The notes below the pieces were generated by a model that saw only the letters and a program-made list of their open reading frames with translations, did no database searches and had not been told where the DNA came from. A stretch of 64,000 bases of DNA from Stappia stellulata DSM 5886 (lineage in GTDB: Bacteria > Pseudomonadota > Alphaproteobacteria > Rhizobiales > Stappiaceae): the NCBI RefSeq assembly GCF_000423705.1, contig NZ_AUIM01000004.1:434001-498000 (forward strand), written 5' to 3'. The stretch's first letter is position 1, and every line of letters starts with the position of its first letter. Shown one piece after another: positions 18,151 through 31,276 of this stretch. A program made the translations under genes and the position numbers.

Positions 18151-19014
18151 TCACAGGAAAACAAGCGCCAATCCGGCCCCTAAGGAAGCCGGCACGACCA
18201 GTCCCTCCGGCGCGACGCGTGTTTCGAGCCCGGCGTCCCGGCAACGGGCCTCGATTTGCGACCGATTCCCGCCGGAAAACAGGGCGGCGGCGATGCGCGG
18301 TTGCCGGTCGACAAGCTCCACGCTCTCGCCGAATAGCCGCTCATAGGCCTGCGGCGTCATCAGCCTGAGATCACCCCGGGGCGTGGCGATGGTGATTCCG
18401 AGGCTTGTGGCGCGCATTTCCCGCTCGCCGGTAAAGGCCGAGTAGAAGATGTGATGCATCGCCGGTTCCTCGCACACGACAACGATGGCCTTAAGCGTGC
18501 GAACCCCGTTTGCGTGGATCTGGTAATCGGCCGACCAGAAGTTTTCCGGGTAGCGATTGAAGCAGGTGAAGAAGCCGTTGACCGCATCGTTCGGGTCGCG
18601 GGTGAAGGTCAGGTCGAAGCCGACCTTTCGGCTGCCGCCATCGGAAAGCCGTTGCTCCCGTTCGAAGGAAAACGGGGCATAGACCGCAAGCCCCGCCCGC
18701 TCGAAAGCGAGGCGATCGGCCTCGGGATCCCGGCTTTCCAGCACGAGCATGGACCCACCCTCGCGGGCGCTCAGAAAGTCGCGGTTGAACGCACCGAAGG
18801 AGAAGACATCGCCTTCCGATTCGGGAATATCCGCGCCCTCGCCCACACCAAGCAACTCGAGAAAGAACCCGTCAAGCTGCACCAGACGGTTCTCCGTCCC
18901 CCAGGGATGACGCGCCCGCGGCGTCACCGTGAAGCCGAGAGCTTCGAGCCGGGCAGCCGTGGCATCAAGGTCCGTGACGGCCCAGACCAGATGGTCGAAT
19001 CCGCGTGCGGGCAT
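18151..19014 (-). CDS. VOC/glyoxalase-like domain protein
   Basis: A 287-residue protein with a vicinal-oxygen-chelate fold at the N-terminus (ARGFDHLVWAVTDLDATAARL, then RHPWGTENRLVQLDGFFLEL), as in the Glyoxalase_3 type. A second copy-like region follows around GVRTLKAIVVVCEEPAMHHI. The ATG at 19014 is preferred because AGAGG lies 6 bases upstream; GTG at 19020 is possible. It is encoded 59 bases downstream of pyrG on the same strand and could be cotranscribed. Its reaction is unknown; members of this group have not been assigned a clear substrate from sequence alone. Confidence 0.72.
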   Translation of the reverse strand: MPARGFDHLVWAVTDLDATAARLEALGFTVTPRARHPWGTENRLVQLDGFFLELLGVGEGADIPESEGDVFSFGAFNRDFLSAREGGSMLVLESRDPEADRLAFERAGLAVYAPFSFEREQRLSDGGSRKVGFDLTFTRDPNDAVNGFFTCFNRYPENFWSADYQIHANGVRTLKAIVVVCEEPAMHHIFYSAFTGEREMRATSLGITIATPRGDLRLMTPQAYERLFGESVELVDRQPRIAAALFSGGNRSQIEARCRDAGLETRVAPEGLVVPASLGAGLALVFL

Positions 19015-19079
19015 GCGCACCTCTTCTTGTTCTGATCGGCTCGGGCCGACGGGTCGGACAGACGCCCGGTGACGGGACG

Positions 19080-21208
<2,129 letters not shown>

Positions 21209-21308
21209 CGAGGACCAGTCTTTGAGAAAGGAATTGAGCCGGGTTCTACACCAAGGCGCGCCGGGTTTCCACCCTTGATGGCCATCCCGCCGGCGGGAAA
21301 CGGCAACC

Positions 21309-22064
21309 TTATCCCGCGGCGGCCACAATCGGCAGGAAATCGGCGGCTTTCAGGCTTGCGCCGCCGACAAGCGCACCGTCGACGTCATCGATTCCCAGAA
21401 GCTCCGTTGCATTGCCCGCCTTGACCGAGCCGCCATAAAGCAGCCGGACCGCCGCAAAGGCCCCGCCGAACCGCTGCACCAGTTCGCGGCGCATGAAGGC
21501 ATGCATCTCCGCGACGTCCTCCGCGGTCGGTGTCAGGCCCGTGCCGATCGCCCACACCGGCTCATAGGCGACAACGAGCGTCTCCGGCGTGGCGCCTTCC
21601 GGAACGCTGTCTGCAAGCTGGCGCCCGACCACGGCAAGCGCCTCCCCGGCCTTGCGCTCGGCTTCCGTCTCGCCAACGCAGACGATCGCCGTCAGGCCCG
21701 CGCGCCACGCGGCCTGTGCCTTGGCGTTGACCGTCGCGTCGTCCTCGCCGTGATCGGCACGACGCTCCGAATGGCCGACGATGACATAGAAAGCGCCGGC
21801 GTCGGCGAGCATTTCCGCTGCAATGTCGCCGGTATGCGCACCGCTTGCCGAGGCATGGCAGTCCTGCCCGCCAATGTGCACGCCGCTTCCGAAGACCTTC
21901 TGGACCGCCGCCGCGATCATCGTCGCCGGCGGACAGATTGCGACATCCACTGCCCCCGCGCCTGCGCGCACGTCGTCCGCGATGCGGGTCAGTTCCTCGA
22001 GCGCGGCCCCCAGGCCGTTCATCTTCCAGTTGCCGGCGACCAGCGGCTTTGAAACCTTCGACAT
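21309..22064 (-). CDS. tpiA: Triosephosphate isomerase
   Basis: A 251-residue TIM-barrel enzyme interconverting dihydroxyacetone phosphate and glyceraldehyde 3-phosphate. Visible residues are the N-terminal Lys in VAGNWKMNG, the catalytic His in [10 protein letters not shown], the catalytic Glu in [11 protein letters not shown], and the phosphate-binding [28 protein letters not shown] at 22064 is the proper start; an in-frame extension upstream has no family similarity. Divergent from ppiD and upstream of secG. Confidence 0.97.
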   Translation of the reverse strand: MSKVSKPLVAGNWKMNGLGAALEELTRIADDVRAGAGAVDVAICPPATMIAAAVQKVFGSGVHIGGQDCHASASGAHTGDIAAEMLADAGAFYVIVGHSERRADHGEDDATVNAKAQAAWRAGLTAIVCVGETEAERKAGEALAVVGRQLADSVPEGATPETLVVAYEPVWAIGTGLTPTAEDVAEMHAFMRRELVQRFGGAFAAVRLLYGGSVKAGNATELLGIDDVDGALVGGASLKAADFLPIVAAAG

Positions 22065-22299
22065 TCGGGACCCCGTTTTCTTTTCCATAGGCGCGCTGCG
22101 GCCTCCGCGTTCATATGGGGCCACCGAACCTGTCTTTCAGGAGCCGGTGCTAGCAGAATTCCGAATTTGTTCAAGATGGTGACACGGCGGGTTTCGCCGC
22201 CTTGCCCGTAGCCGCTGTCGTCTCTATGATCCGCCCGCTCCGGATGTGGCCATGTGACCGCACTCCTAATTGTTCGCCCTAGAACCTACGGATTCCGCA

Positions 22300-24192
22300 A
22301 TGCTCGATACTCTGCGCGCTGGCGCAAAGTCCTGGATTTCAAAACTCTTGATTGGCCTGCTCGTGATCAGCTTCGCGATTTGGGGCATATCGGGCGATTT
22401 GCTGAACGTCGGGGGCGACCGCGTGGCCTCGGTCGGCGACCAGAAGGTCTCCGTCGAGGACTTCGATACGGCCTATCGCCGCGAGCTCGACCGGATCGGT
22501 CGACGCATCGGGCGTCCCCTTTCCAGGGCCGAGGGCGCTTCGCTCGGACTTCCCGGACAGGTGCTCGGGCGCCTTGTCGCGGAAGCGGCCCTCAACCAGA
22601 CGGCGGCAGACCTCAATCTCGGCGTCACGGATGAGGAACTGGTGCGGCTGATCCAGTCAGCCCCGGCCTTCCAGGCGCCGGACGGCGGCTTCGACCGCGC
22701 CCGTCTCGTCCAGATCCTTCAGGCGAACGGCCTGACGGAGGATCAATTCGTCGAGGAACGCCGGCTTCTGGAAGAACGCCTTCAGATCGCGGAAGCGATC
22801 AGCGGCGGGCTGGCCACGCCCCAACCCATGCTCGAAGCGTTCAACCAGCACGCTAAGGAAGAGCGCAGCGCAAAATACATCGAGCTCGACCAGAACACCG
22901 CCGGCGAGATCCCGACACCCGGCCAGGACGAACTCGCCAGCTATTTCGAGGAAAACCTCGCCGCGTTTCGCGCGCCGGAGTACCGCGAGGTCTCCCTGCT
23001 CGAGATCACGCCGGACCGTGTGGCGCGCCCGGGCGAAGTCAGCGAAGACGACGTGAAACGCGAGTACGAGTCGGCCGGAGGCCGGTTCGGCGAAGTCGAG
23101 GAGCGTCGCATCCTCCAGCTGGCTCTTCCCTCCGCCGACGAGGCAGACGCCGTGCGCCAGGCACTGGCGGAAGGCAAGAGCTTCGAGGAGATTGTCGAGG
23201 ATCGGGGCACGACCATCGAGGCGATCGATCTCGGCTCGATGAAGCGATCCGACCTGATCGACCCCGCGATTGCCGATGCGGCGTTCTCGCTTGGCGAGGG
23301 CGAGGTCTCCGGCATCATCGAGGGTCGTTTCTCGCCGGTCATCGTCAAGATCGCCGAGGTGACCCCGGCCCGCAAGACGCCCTACGAGGAGGTCGCCGAG
23401 ACGTTGCGTGAGGAAATCGCCCTTCGGCTCGCCGAGCGGGAGGTGCTTGATCTGCACGACGAAATCGAGGATGCCCGCGCCGGCGGCGCCACGCTGACCG
23501 AGGTCGCGGACCGCTTCTCGCTGACGCTTGACACGCCACCTGCCTTCGACACCGCCGGCACGGCCATGGACGGCACCGACGTCGATCTTCCCGATGCCGC
23601 CGATCTCGTTTCCGATGCGTTCGAAAGCGATGTCGGCATCGAGACCGATCCGCTTCAACTCGGCCGTACGGGTTTCGTCTGGTTCGAGGTGACCGATGTC
23701 ATTCCGGCCCGTGACCGCACCCTCGACGAGGTGCGCGACCGGGTGGTCGCGGCCTGGACCCGCGAACAGCGGGCGGAACGCCTCGACACCATGGCAACCG
23801 AGATCCTCTCGGCCATTGACGCCGGCACCTCGCTTGAAAGCGTTGCGCAGGAACGCGGGTTGGAAGTGGCGACGGCCGAAGGGCTGCGCCGGAACGCAGA
23901 GACGGACGCCTTCCCCGCCGCGGCGATCGAGGGCGTGTTCTCCGGACCGGTCGGCACCACGGGCCGGGCCGCGCGCGACAGCGACGGCGCCCGCATCGTG
24001 TTCAGGGTGGAATCGGTGAATTCACCGGCGTTCTTCCGCCAGGACGGCGAGATCGCGGCGCTCGACGAGCGCCTCGGCGAAGCACTCCAGAACTCGGTGA
24101 TCGGCGAATACGTCAGCGAACGCCAGGCCGCGCTCGGCGTCAGCGTGAACCAGTCGAACATCAACCTTCTAATCGGTCAGGGCGGCGGATAA
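22300..24192 (+). CDS. ppiD: Peptidyl-prolyl cis-trans isomerase, PpiD/SurA-like
   Basis: A 630-residue membrane-anchored periplasmic folding factor. A short cytoplasmic start MLDTLRAGAKSWISK is followed by one membrane helix (LLIGLLVISFAIWGISG) and then a SurA-type N-terminal chaperone region with long helices. A parvulin-like PPIase domain follows around residues 260-375 (FGEVEERRILQLALPS, then LGEGEVSGIIEGRFSPVIVK). A second, degenerate repeat occupies the C-terminus. It is the first gene of the ppiD-trpD-trpC set, an order common in Hyphomicrobiales. The PPIase domain is diverged, so chaperone action may dominate. Confidence 0.9.
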   Translation: MLDTLRAGAKSWISKLLIGLLVISFAIWGISGDLLNVGGDRVASVGDQKVSVEDFDTAYRRELDRIGRRIGRPLSRAEGASLGLPGQVLGRLVAEAALNQTAADLNLGVTDEELVRLIQSAPAFQAPDGGFDRARLVQILQANGLTEDQFVEERRLLEERLQIAEAISGGLATPQPMLEAFNQHAKEERSAKYIELDQNTAGEIPTPGQDELASYFEENLAAFRAPEYREVSLLEITPDRVARPGEVSEDDVKREYESAGGRFGEVEERRILQLALPSADEADAVRQALAEGKSFEEIVEDRGTTIEAIDLGSMKRSDLIDPAIADAAFSLGEGEVSGIIEGRFSPVIVKIAEVTPARKTPYEEVAETLREEIALRLAEREVLDLHDEIEDARAGGATLTEVADRFSLTLDTPPAFDTAGTAMDGTDVDLPDAADLVSDAFESDVGIETDPLQLGRTGFVWFEVTDVIPARDRTLDEVRDRVVAAWTREQRAERLDTMATEILSAIDAGTSLESVAQERGLEVATAEGLRRNAETDAFPAAAIEGVFSGPVGTTGRAARDSDGARIVFRVESVNSPAFFRQDGEIAALDERLGEALQNSVIGEYVSERQAALGVSVNQSNINLLIGQGGG

Positions 24193-24284
24193 GCCCGCCC
24201 GCCCGCCGACGGTCGGTCGCCGGCGGACAGGGTTCGCCAACGGCAACCGCCCCGGGTGACGGGCGAGTTTGAAAGGACGAGGCA

Positions 24285-25313
24285 GTGAGCAATCTGAAGA
24301 GCCTGATTGCCAAGGCAGCCGACGGCACACCGCTTTCGCGCGAAGAGGCCCGCCAGGCATTCGACATCATCATGTCGGGCGCCGCGACTCCGTCCCAGAT
24401 CGGCGGCTTCCTGATGGCCCTGCGCGTTCGGGGCGAGAGCATCGACGAGATTGCCGGCGCGGTCACGACCATGCGGGCGAAAATGCTGCCCGTCGATGCT
24501 CCGGCCAATGCCGTCGACGTGGTGGGCACCGGCGGAGACGCCTCGGGAAGCTACAATATCTCCACCTGTTCCGCCTTTGTCGTCGCGGGCTGCGGCGTTC
24601 CGGTCGCCAAACACGGCAACCGGTCGCTGTCGTCGAAGTCGGGCGCTGCCGATGTTCTGATGGCGCTCGGCGTGAACATCGACATCAAGCCCAAGCAGAT
24701 CAGCCGCTGCATACGCGAGGTGGGCCTGGGCTTCATGTTCGCGCCCAATCACCATTCGGCAATGAAGCACGTCGGCCCGGCCCGGGCCGAACTCGGCACG
24801 CGCACGATCTTCAACCTGCTGGGCCCGCTGTCCAATCCGGCAGGCGTGAAACGTCAGATGGTCGGCGTCTTCGCCAAGCGTTGGGTCGAGCCCATCGCCC
24901 ATGTGCTGGCATCTCTCGGGTCCGAGGCCGCCTGGGTGGTCCATGGGTCCGACGGACTGGACGAAATCACCACCACCGGACCGACCAGCGTTTCCGCGCT
25001 CGAGAACGGCACGGTTCGCAGCTTCGAGATCTCGCCGCCGGACGTCGGCCTTTCCGTGTCCCGCCCGGAAGACCTGAAAGGCGGCGAAGCGCCGGAAAAT
25101 GCCGCAGCGCTCAAGGCCGTTCTGGAGGGCACGCACAACGCCTATCGCGATACGGTCCTGCTGAATGCCGGCGCGACGCTGCTGGTCGCCGGACATGCCG
25201 CCGATCTGGCTGAAGGCGTGGTCCAGGCCGCGCAAGCCATCGACAGCGGCGCGGCACTGGAGCGTCTGACCCGCCTGATCCAGGTCTCGAACGAGGAAGA
25301 CGGCAATGGCTGA
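24285..25313 (+). CDS. trpD: Anthranilate phosphoribosyltransferase
   Basis: A 342-residue enzyme transferring phosphoribose from PRPP to anthranilate in tryptophan synthesis. Signature blocks are [19 protein letters not shown] (PRPP loop), [17 protein letters not shown], and [12 protein letters not shown]. The start is a GTG at 24285. The stop overlaps trpC by 8 bases, so the two are coupled. No leader peptide with clustered Trp codons was seen in the 92-base gap after ppiD, giving no sign of attenuation here. Confidence 0.97.
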   Translation: MSNLKSLIAKAADGTPLSREEARQAFDIIMSGAATPSQIGGFLMALRVRGESIDEIAGAVTTMRAKMLPVDAPANAVDVVGTGGDASGSYNISTCSAFVVAGCGVPVAKHGNRSLSSKSGAADVLMALGVNIDIKPKQISRCIREVGLGFMFAPNHHSAMKHVGPARAELGTRTIFNLLGPLSNPAGVKRQMVGVFAKRWVEPIAHVLASLGSEAAWVVHGSDGLDEITTTGPTSVSALENGTVRSFEISPPDVGLSVSRPEDLKGGEAPENAAALKAVLEGTHNAYRDTVLLNAGATLLVAGHAADLAEGVVQAAQAIDSGAALERLTRLIQVSNEEDGNG

Positions 25314-26115
25314 CATTCTCGCCCGCATCGAGATCTACAAGCGCGAAGAGATCGCCGCCGCCAAGGCAAGGGTCCCGCAGCCGGAGATCGAGCGCCACGC
25401 GTCGACTGCGCCCGCCCCGCGCGGCTTTTTCAACGCTCTTCAGGCCCGTCAGGCAAAGGGCGACTATGGCCTGATCGCCGAGATCAAGAAGGCAAGCCCC
25501 TCCAAGGGCCTGATCCGTGCCGACTTCGATCCTCCGGCACTGGCACGGGCCTATGAGGCCGGCGGCGCGGCCTGCCTGTCCGTACTCACCGACGGTCCGT
25601 CTTTTCAGGGGGCGCCGGAGTTTCTGGGCCAGGCGCGCGATGCCTGCCGGCTTCCGGTCCTGCGCAAGGATTTCCTCTACGACACGTATCAGGTGCATGA
25701 GGCGCGGGCCTGGGGGGCCGACTGCATCCTGATCATCATGGCGGCACTGGACGACGCAACGGCCGCCGCACTGGAAGCAACCGCCCTGCAACTTGGCATG
25801 GACGTGCTGCTGGAAGTCCATGACGCACAGGAGCTGGAGCGCGCGCTTCGCCTCTCCTCACCCATGATCGGCATCAACAATCGCAATCTGAAGACCTTCG
25901 AAACCCGGCTTGAAACCAGCGAGGAACTGGCGCCGCTGGTCCCGTCCGACAGGATGGTCATCGGGGAATCGGGCCTCTTCACACCGGCCGATCTCTCCCG
26001 CATGCGGGGCTGCGGAATTTCCACCTTCCTGATCGGCGAAAGCCTGATGCGACAGGAGGATGTGGCGGCGGCAACGCGCGCATTGCTGGCGCCTGCCCCG
26101 GCCGCCGCGCTGTAA
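25306..26115 (+). CDS. trpC: Indole-3-glycerol phosphate synthase
   Basis: A 269-residue TIM-barrel enzyme that closes the indole ring from CdRP. Conserved blocks are [19 protein letters not shown] with the catalytic Lys, [45 protein letters not shown] and [13 protein letters not shown]. It is a free-standing trpC, not fused to trpF. It starts inside the trpD end and is followed after 35 bases by moaC. Confidence 0.97.
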   Translation: MADILARIEIYKREEIAAAKARVPQPEIERHASTAPAPRGFFNALQARQAKGDYGLIAEIKKASPSKGLIRADFDPPALARAYEAGGAACLSVLTDGPSFQGAPEFLGQARDACRLPVLRKDFLYDTYQVHEARAWGADCILIIMAALDDATAAALEATALQLGMDVLLEVHDAQELERALRLSSPMIGINNRNLKTFETRLETSEELAPLVPSDRMVIGESGLFTPADLSRMRGCGISTFLIGESLMRQEDVAAATRALLAPAPAAAL

Positions 26116-26150
26116 CCTCGCCTGACGCCCCCGGCCGAGCAGGACGCACC

Positions 26151-26639
26151 ATGCCCCCCACCGATGCAAGACTGACCCATCTGGACGACACAGGCGCCGC
26201 CAATATGGTCGACGTCTCCGCCAAGGACATCACCACCCGCGAGGCAACCGCCGAAGGCTATGTCCGGATGAAACCGGAAACGCTGGAGATGATCCTGTCC
26301 GGCAACGCCAAGAAGGGCGATGTCATCGCAACTGCCCGGATCGCCGGGATCATGGCGGCGAAACGCACGCATGAGCTCATCCCACTGTGCCATCCCCTCG
26401 CCTTGTCGAAGGTGGCCGTCGACATCGAGCCGGACGCGAGCCTGCCGGGACTGAAAGTGACCGCCTACGCCAAACTCGCGGGCCAGACCGGCGTCGAGAT
26501 GGAAGCCTTGACCGCCTGTTCGCTCGCCTGCCTGACGATTTACGACATGGCCAAGGCGGTTGACCGGGGCATGGTGATCCAGAATGTGCGCGTTCTGTCC
26601 AAGTCAGGCGGAAAATCCGGCGACTGGACCGCGGCATGA
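26151..26639 (+). CDS. moaC: Cyclic pyranopterin monophosphate synthase
   Basis: A 162-residue enzyme making cyclic pyranopterin monophosphate, the second product on the way to molybdopterin. The active-site block [19 protein letters not shown] is present, as are [20 protein letters not shown] and [11 protein letters not shown]. It ends KSGGKSGDW, typical of the family. Its stop overlaps the moeA start (ATGA), so both are translated together. Usual length. Confidence 0.97.
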   Translation: MPPTDARLTHLDDTGAANMVDVSAKDITTREATAEGYVRMKPETLEMILSGNAKKGDVIATARIAGIMAAKRTHELIPLCHPLALSKVAVDIEPDASLPGLKVTAYAKLAGQTGVEMEALTACSLACLTIYDMAKAVDRGMVIQNVRVLSKSGGKSGDWTAA

Positions 26640-27856
26640 CACTGATTTCCGTCGACGAGGCGCTGGCCCGGCTGCTCGACGGCGTGCTGCCGCTTGACGT
26701 CGAGGCGGTCGCCCTGGACGCGGCGAACGGGCGTACGCTCGCCGAAGACATCCAGGCCAGGCGCACACAGCCGCCGTTTTCCGCTTCCGCCATGGACGGC
26801 TATGCGGTGCGCGCCGCAGACATTGCCACCGTTCCAGCCCGGCTGCGCGTGATCGCGGAGGCACCGGCCGGCCATGGCTTCGACGGCAACCTGCAACCGG
26901 GCGAGGCCGTGCGGATCTTCACCGGCGCCCCGCTTCCCCGGGGCGCGGACACGATCCTCATCCAGGAAAACGCCGAACAGAACGCACAAACGTCCGAAAT
27001 CACGGCCCTTGAAACCGCCGAAAAAGGCCGGTACGTCCGGCCGGCCGGGCTCGACTTTCGCGAGGGCGACAAGCTCCTTGGAGCGGGGCAGACGCTCGGG
27101 TTCACGGAACTTGCGCTGGCCGCCGCGATGAACCACGCGACGCTGCCGGTTCATCGCCGCCCGCGCGTCGCAATTCTCGCGACCGGCGACGAGCTTGTCC
27201 CGCCCGGAGCCGATCCCGGTCCCGACCAGATCATCGCCTCCAACCACATCGGCGTCGGCGCACTGGTGGAGGACAACGGCGGCGTGCCGATTCATCTGGG
27301 CATCGCCGAAGACCGCCCCGATGCGCTGGCACGCAAGATTGCCGCCGCACGGGAGGCGAAGGCCGATATCCTTGTGACCCTTGGCGGTGCCTCGGTCGGC
27401 GATCACGATCTAGTTCAGGACGCCCTTGGACAGGCGGGCATGGATCTCGCCTTCTGGCGCATTGCCATGCGCCCCGGCAAGCCGTTGATGGCGGGGCGGA
27501 TCGGCGACATGCAGGTGCTTGGCCTGCCCGGAAACCCGGTCTCGAGCCTTGTCTGTTCGCTTTTGTTCCTCAAGCCGCTGTTGGCCGCTCTCTCGGGCCG
27601 CACGCGCGGCAAACGCCTCTCGGAGCAACTCCCGCTCGCCGTCGATGTCGGCAAGAACGACCGGCGCGAGGACTATCTCAGGGCAAGCCTCGAGATCGAC
27701 AGCGATGGCACCGAACGCGTCAAGCCGTTCGCAAGACAGGATTCTTCAATGCTCGCCACATTGGCGTGCGCCCATGCCCTGATCGTGCGGCCGCCGCATG
27801 GCCCCGCCCTTCCCGCAGGCACCCCCGTCCCCGTCATTCGCATCTCCCGGCGCTGA
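26636..27856 (+). CDS. moeA: Molybdopterin molybdenumtransferase MoeA
   Basis: A 406-residue enzyme that inserts molybdate into adenylated molybdopterin. Motifs are [75 protein letters not shown] and [12 protein letters not shown]. It carries the full domain set and overlaps moaC by 4 bases. lexA follows with its own promoter. Confidence 0.96.
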   Translation: MTLISVDEALARLLDGVLPLDVEAVALDAANGRTLAEDIQARRTQPPFSASAMDGYAVRAADIATVPARLRVIAEAPAGHGFDGNLQPGEAVRIFTGAPLPRGADTILIQENAEQNAQTSEITALETAEKGRYVRPAGLDFREGDKLLGAGQTLGFTELALAAAMNHATLPVHRRPRVAILATGDELVPPGADPGPDQIIASNHIGVGALVEDNGGVPIHLGIAEDRPDALARKIAAAREAKADILVTLGGASVGDHDLVQDALGQAGMDLAFWRIAMRPGKPLMAGRIGDMQVLGLPGNPVSSLVCSLLFLKPLLAALSGRTRGKRLSEQLPLAVDVGKNDRREDYLRASLEIDSDGTERVKPFARQDSSMLATLACAHALIVRPPHGPALPAGTPVPVIRISRR

Positions 27857-27861
27857 GCCGG

Positions 27862-27890
27862 TTGTGGAACAAGGCGAGAACGGCTAGACT
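27862..27890 (+). promoter_or_regulatory. lexA promoter with SOS box
   Basis: GAAC-AAGGCGA-GAAC (27867-27881) is the reverse complement of the alphaproteobacterial LexA operator GTTC-N7-GTTC. It lies between a -35-like TTGTGG (27862-27867) and a -10-like TAGACT (27885-27890), 17 bases apart. LexA binding here would block RNA polymerase, the expected autoregulation. Confidence 0.82.
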
Positions 27891-27943
27891 ATGTTCATGA
27901 TTTGTCCGTAGTCTGAGTCGAATGGCATTGGGGATCCCGTCGG

Positions 27944-28654
27944 ATGTTGACGCGCAAGCAGCACGAATTGCTCCTGTTTATCCATGAGCGTCTCAAGGAA
28001 ACCGGTGTCCCGCCATCCTTCGACGAAATGAAGGATGCCCTCGACCTGCGCTCCAAGTCGGGCATCCATCGCCTGATCACGGCGCTGGAGGAACGCGGCT
28101 TCATCCGCCGGTTGCCCAATCGCGCGCGCGCGCTCGAAATCGTGAAGCTGCCGGAATCGGTCGCGCCGGGGCTCGCCGCACCGCGCAGCCAGGGATTTTC
28201 GCCCTCCGTGATCGAAGGCTCGCGCGGCAAGACGCCGCCCGCTGCCGCCCGGCCTGCCGTTCCGGACACCGACAGCGTGACGATAGCGGTGATGGGGCGC
28301 ATCGCCGCCGGCGTGCCGATCGAGGCGATCCAGTCCCACAGCCACACGATCTCCATGCCTGCCGACCTTCTCGGGTCCGGCGAGCATTACGCGCTTGAGG
28401 TGCGCGGCGATTCCATGATCGACGCTGGCATTCTGGACGGCGACACCGTCGTCATCCGCAAGTCGGACAGCGCCGACAGCGGCGACATCGTCGTCGCTCT
28501 GATCGACGACGAGGAGGCCACGCTCAAGCGGCTGCGCAAGAAGGGCGAATCCATTGCGCTCGAGGCGGCCAACCCGGCCTATGAGACGCGCATCTTCGGT
28601 CCGGGCCGTGTCCGCGTTCAGGGCAAGCTGATCTCTCTCTTCCGTCGCTACTGA
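27944..28654 (+). CDS. lexA: LexA repressor
   Basis: A 236-residue SOS repressor. The N-terminal winged helix is [17 protein letters not shown], with the recognition region [15 protein letters not shown]. The self-cleavage bond is Ala122-Gly123 in [10 protein letters not shown]. The Ser157-Lys195 dyad lies in GDSMID and ATLKRLR. A linker of about 45 residues separates the domains, longer than in E. coli and usual in Rhizobiales. It should repress itself, through the box at 27867, and the small membrane-protein gene at 53155-53271, which has the same box. It converges on comEC with only 16 bases between stops. Confidence 0.97.
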   Translation: MLTRKQHELLLFIHERLKETGVPPSFDEMKDALDLRSKSGIHRLITALEERGFIRRLPNRARALEIVKLPESVAPGLAAPRSQGFSPSVIEGSRGKTPPAAARPAVPDTDSVTIAVMGRIAAGVPIEAIQSHSHTISMPADLLGSGEHYALEVRGDSMIDAGILDGDTVVIRKSDSADSGDIVVALIDDEEATLKRLRKKGESIALEAANPAYETRIFGPGRVRVQGKLISLFRRY

Positions 28655-28670
28655 CCGGTCTCCGGGCGGA

Positions 28671-31070
28671 TCAGGGGCGCGGCTGACGTTTGGGCGTCCA
28701 TGGGCGCAGGGCGCTGTAACTGGAGCGAAGCATGACTTGCGGCGGCGCGCCCTGTCTCGGCTCCAGATAGATCGCGATCGCGCCCGTGCGGGCAAGGCTG
28801 CTTGCGTCGAAGACGTGGGGTGCCGCGCAGCTCACGGGCGCACGCAAGGCCGTGACGATCACATCCACCCTCACGCAGTCCTGCGCGAAGGCCGAAGGAT
28901 CGGATACGAGCGAGATAGTCAGCGGCCGGATACCGGCGGTGTCTGTCCCCGACAACATATCTGCGGGCTTGACGCCGGCCGGAGCAGCCCTCGCGCCGCC
29001 CCCGGGGTAGGCGGAGGCGATGCAGGCCCGGTCGTCACAGGCCATGCGCCGGCGTGTCAGGTGCCGGTTGTTCCTCTCGGTCGCCGTCACCGCATCGGCC
29101 CTGAGCCAGACATCCCCCAGAAAACTCGAAGGCCTTGCGGTAACCTGCAAGCGCCCTGTGCTGTCGCGAACGGCAATGGCTTTTCCGTTTGCCGAGACGA
29201 GCATGTCCGGCGGGCGGTGGAGCGCAAGAGCCAACCCCGCGAAAACCAGCGGCACGAGCGCGACGTGCCTGTAGCCCGCCGGCGCAAGACACAGAACGCC
29301 ACCGCCGGTCACAACCAGCAAAATGGCGGACAACGGGAGCATGCCGATCACCCCTTCGCCGGGCGTTGCCGCCTGCGCCCAACTCGAGATCGCCGCGACC
29401 TGTTCCAGCGCCAACCCCATCACCGACAGCGGCAACACCTCCAGCCCGAAAGGCAGCAACGCCAGGGCCAGCACCGCCATCGGCATGACGAGGACGGTCA
29501 CCAGCGGCATGGCAACGAGATTGATCAGTGGCCCGAGCGGGGCGATCCGGTGAAAATGAAAAGCACCGATCGCACCCGTTGCAGCCCCTGCGATAAGCGA
29601 GGTCATCAGGATCGCACCGAGCCAGAGTGCGACATTTGCAATCGCCGACATGACAAGTCCGCGAGCGGCCTGATCGCGCGGATTGGTGCGCGCGCGTCGA
29701 CGGGTCATCTCCTCATAGGCCGCGATCAGGGCGACCACGGCGGCGAAGGACATCTGGAAGCCGGGGTCGAGAAGCGCCTCCGGCGTGACGACGAGAATGA
29801 AAAAAGCCGCGAGGGCGGCATTGCGCAACGTCAGGGCCCGTCGCCCGAGCAGTCTGCCGGCAAGAACGAGCGCAATCATCACGAAGGCCCGCTGCGTGGC
29901 GATCGATCCACCCGAGATCGCGAGATAGAAGGTGGCTGCGGCAAGCGCCGCGCCCGCCGCCCACAGGTCGATCGGCCGGTTTTGGGACAGTCGGGCGGAA
30001 AGCGCCAGGACGGCGCGCACGGAAAAGAACACCGCCCCGGCAAACAGCGCCATGTGCAGGCCGGAAATCGCCAGGATATGCGCAAGCCCCGCTGTCCTCA
30101 GCGCTTCGGTGGTCTCGGGCGGGATAGACGACCGGTCGCCGACGATCAGCGCGACGGCCAGCCCGCCGGCAACGCCCGTGCCGAGCGTCTGCAGGATGCG
30201 TTCGGCAATCGTGCGGCGCAGCCCGTCGATCCCGGCCATCAGCCTCAGGTCGCGGGGCACGGGCCCGAGATCGGTCTTCTCGGGCGCGCCGAAGGCAAAG
30301 CCGCTGGCGCCCACTCCATCGAAAAACGCGCGAAACGAATAATCGTATCCGCCCGGCATCACGGCCGGGGCCGGTGGCATCAACCTTGCGCGCAGGCGAA
30401 CCGCGTTTCCGGTCTCAAATGCGGCGTCCGCACCGCGCACACTCACCCGCACACGCTTTGGAACGCTGTCGCCCCGCAGCGGCGGCGCGTCGACAACCCG
30501 GATGGTCAGGCGCAAGCGACCACCGGCGCGCGTCTCTGCACGCTCCACGAACCCCGAAAGCGTGACGCTCCGCGCGCGTTCGAGGATCGGCGCCGATACA
30601 AGCACGGTGCGAAGGCTCGCCGCAGCGGTTCCGGAAAGCACGACCGCGCATGCGAGAAGCAGTGCGGCGGCGCGGCCATTGCGATGCGCCGACAGAAACA
30701 GCCCCCAGAGAAAGACGCAAACGCCCAGGAGCGCCGGAAGCGAAGGCTCGCGCGGCAACTGAAAGTACCCGGCAATCCCGAGACCGAAGGCGATGCAGGC
30801 CCACACCAGGCCGCGTCCGCGATCCAGGTCCGCCCGCACAGCCATGGCGAACCCGCCGTACCATGCCGCCTCGGCGTCTCGACCGGATTTGCGCGACAGA
30901 AGACGCGAGCGAAGCAGCATTGCGAGCGACGCACGCACGCGCTCTTGCGCGCCGGAACCCGCGTCGGTGCTGTCGCGCCCGGGAGCGTCATCCGGGTTTA
31001 ACGCCGGCTGCCCGTCGCCGACGTCGCGATTTGCGCCCTTTTCAACACCCGCCTTGTCGCTGCCCGGCAT
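28671..31070 (-). CDS. comEC: ComEC/Rec2 family competence protein
   Basis: About 799 residues, inner-membrane DNA-uptake channel family. An N-terminal soluble OB-like region (about 150-270) precedes the competence domain with many helices and the hallmark [18 protein letters not shown]. The metallo-beta-lactamase block expected in long ComEC proteins (DVGQGDA-type motif and HxHxDH) is not seen. The C-terminal 170 residues instead look like a shortened, metal-site-free remnant. The frame can start at TTG 31100, but ATG 31070 with GGGG upstream is preferred; later Mets are possible. It is divergent from gltX. Uptake function is inferred from family only. Confidence 0.87.
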   Translation of the reverse strand: MPGSDKAGVEKGANRDVGDGQPALNPDDAPGRDSTDAGSGAQERVRASLAMLLRSRLLSRKSGRDAEAAWYGGFAMAVRADLDRGRGLVWACIAFGLGIAGYFQLPREPSLPALLGVCVFLWGLFLSAHRNGRAAALLLACAVVLSGTAAASLRTVLVSAPILERARSVTLSGFVERAETRAGGRLRLTIRVVDAPPLRGDSVPKRVRVSVRGADAAFETGNAVRLRARLMPPAPAVMPGGYDYSFRAFFDGVGASGFAFGAPEKTDLGPVPRDLRLMAGIDGLRRTIAERILQTLGTGVAGGLAVALIVGDRSSIPPETTEALRTAGLAHILAISGLHMALFAGAVFFSVRAVLALSARLSQNRPIDLWAAGAALAAATFYLAISGGSIATQRAFVMIALVLAGRLLGRRALTLRNAALAAFFILVVTPEALLDPGFQMSFAAVVALIAAYEEMTRRRARTNPRDQAARGLVMSAIANVALWLGAILMTSLIAGAATGAIGAFHFHRIAPLGPLINLVAMPLVTVLVMPMAVLALALLPFGLEVLPLSVMGLALEQVAAISSWAQAATPGEGVIGMLPLSAILLVVTGGGVLCLAPAGYRHVALVPLVFAGLALALHRPPDMLVSANGKAIAVRDSTGRLQVTARPSSFLGDVWLRADAVTATERNNRHLTRRRMACDDRACIASAYPGGGARAAPAGVKPADMLSGTDTAGIRPLTISLVSDPSAFAQDCVRVDVIVTALRAPVSCAAPHVFDASSLARTGAIAIYLEPRQGAPPQVMLRSSYSALRPWTPKRQPRP

Positions 31071-31276
31071 CGGCCACGCCCCTTTCAGCGCCGTCGGCAA
31101 AACAGGGCCCTCGAGCCGGTCCGCCGCGCCGTATTCAGGCTTTGGCGAGATCGGACGCTATGCTAAGGGAACCCAACCCCGCGCCAGGACGTGAGCGTGC
31201 AATGCAACTCAGGTTCGCGCAAGACGGGAATTCGTGTCGCCCGGGTTGCAGGCAGGCACGGACAGAACCGTCATCG

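Noticed and set aside
24193-24284. Possible trp attenuator before trpD
   Set aside because: No short ORF with clustered Trp codons and no alternating hairpins with a T-run were found.
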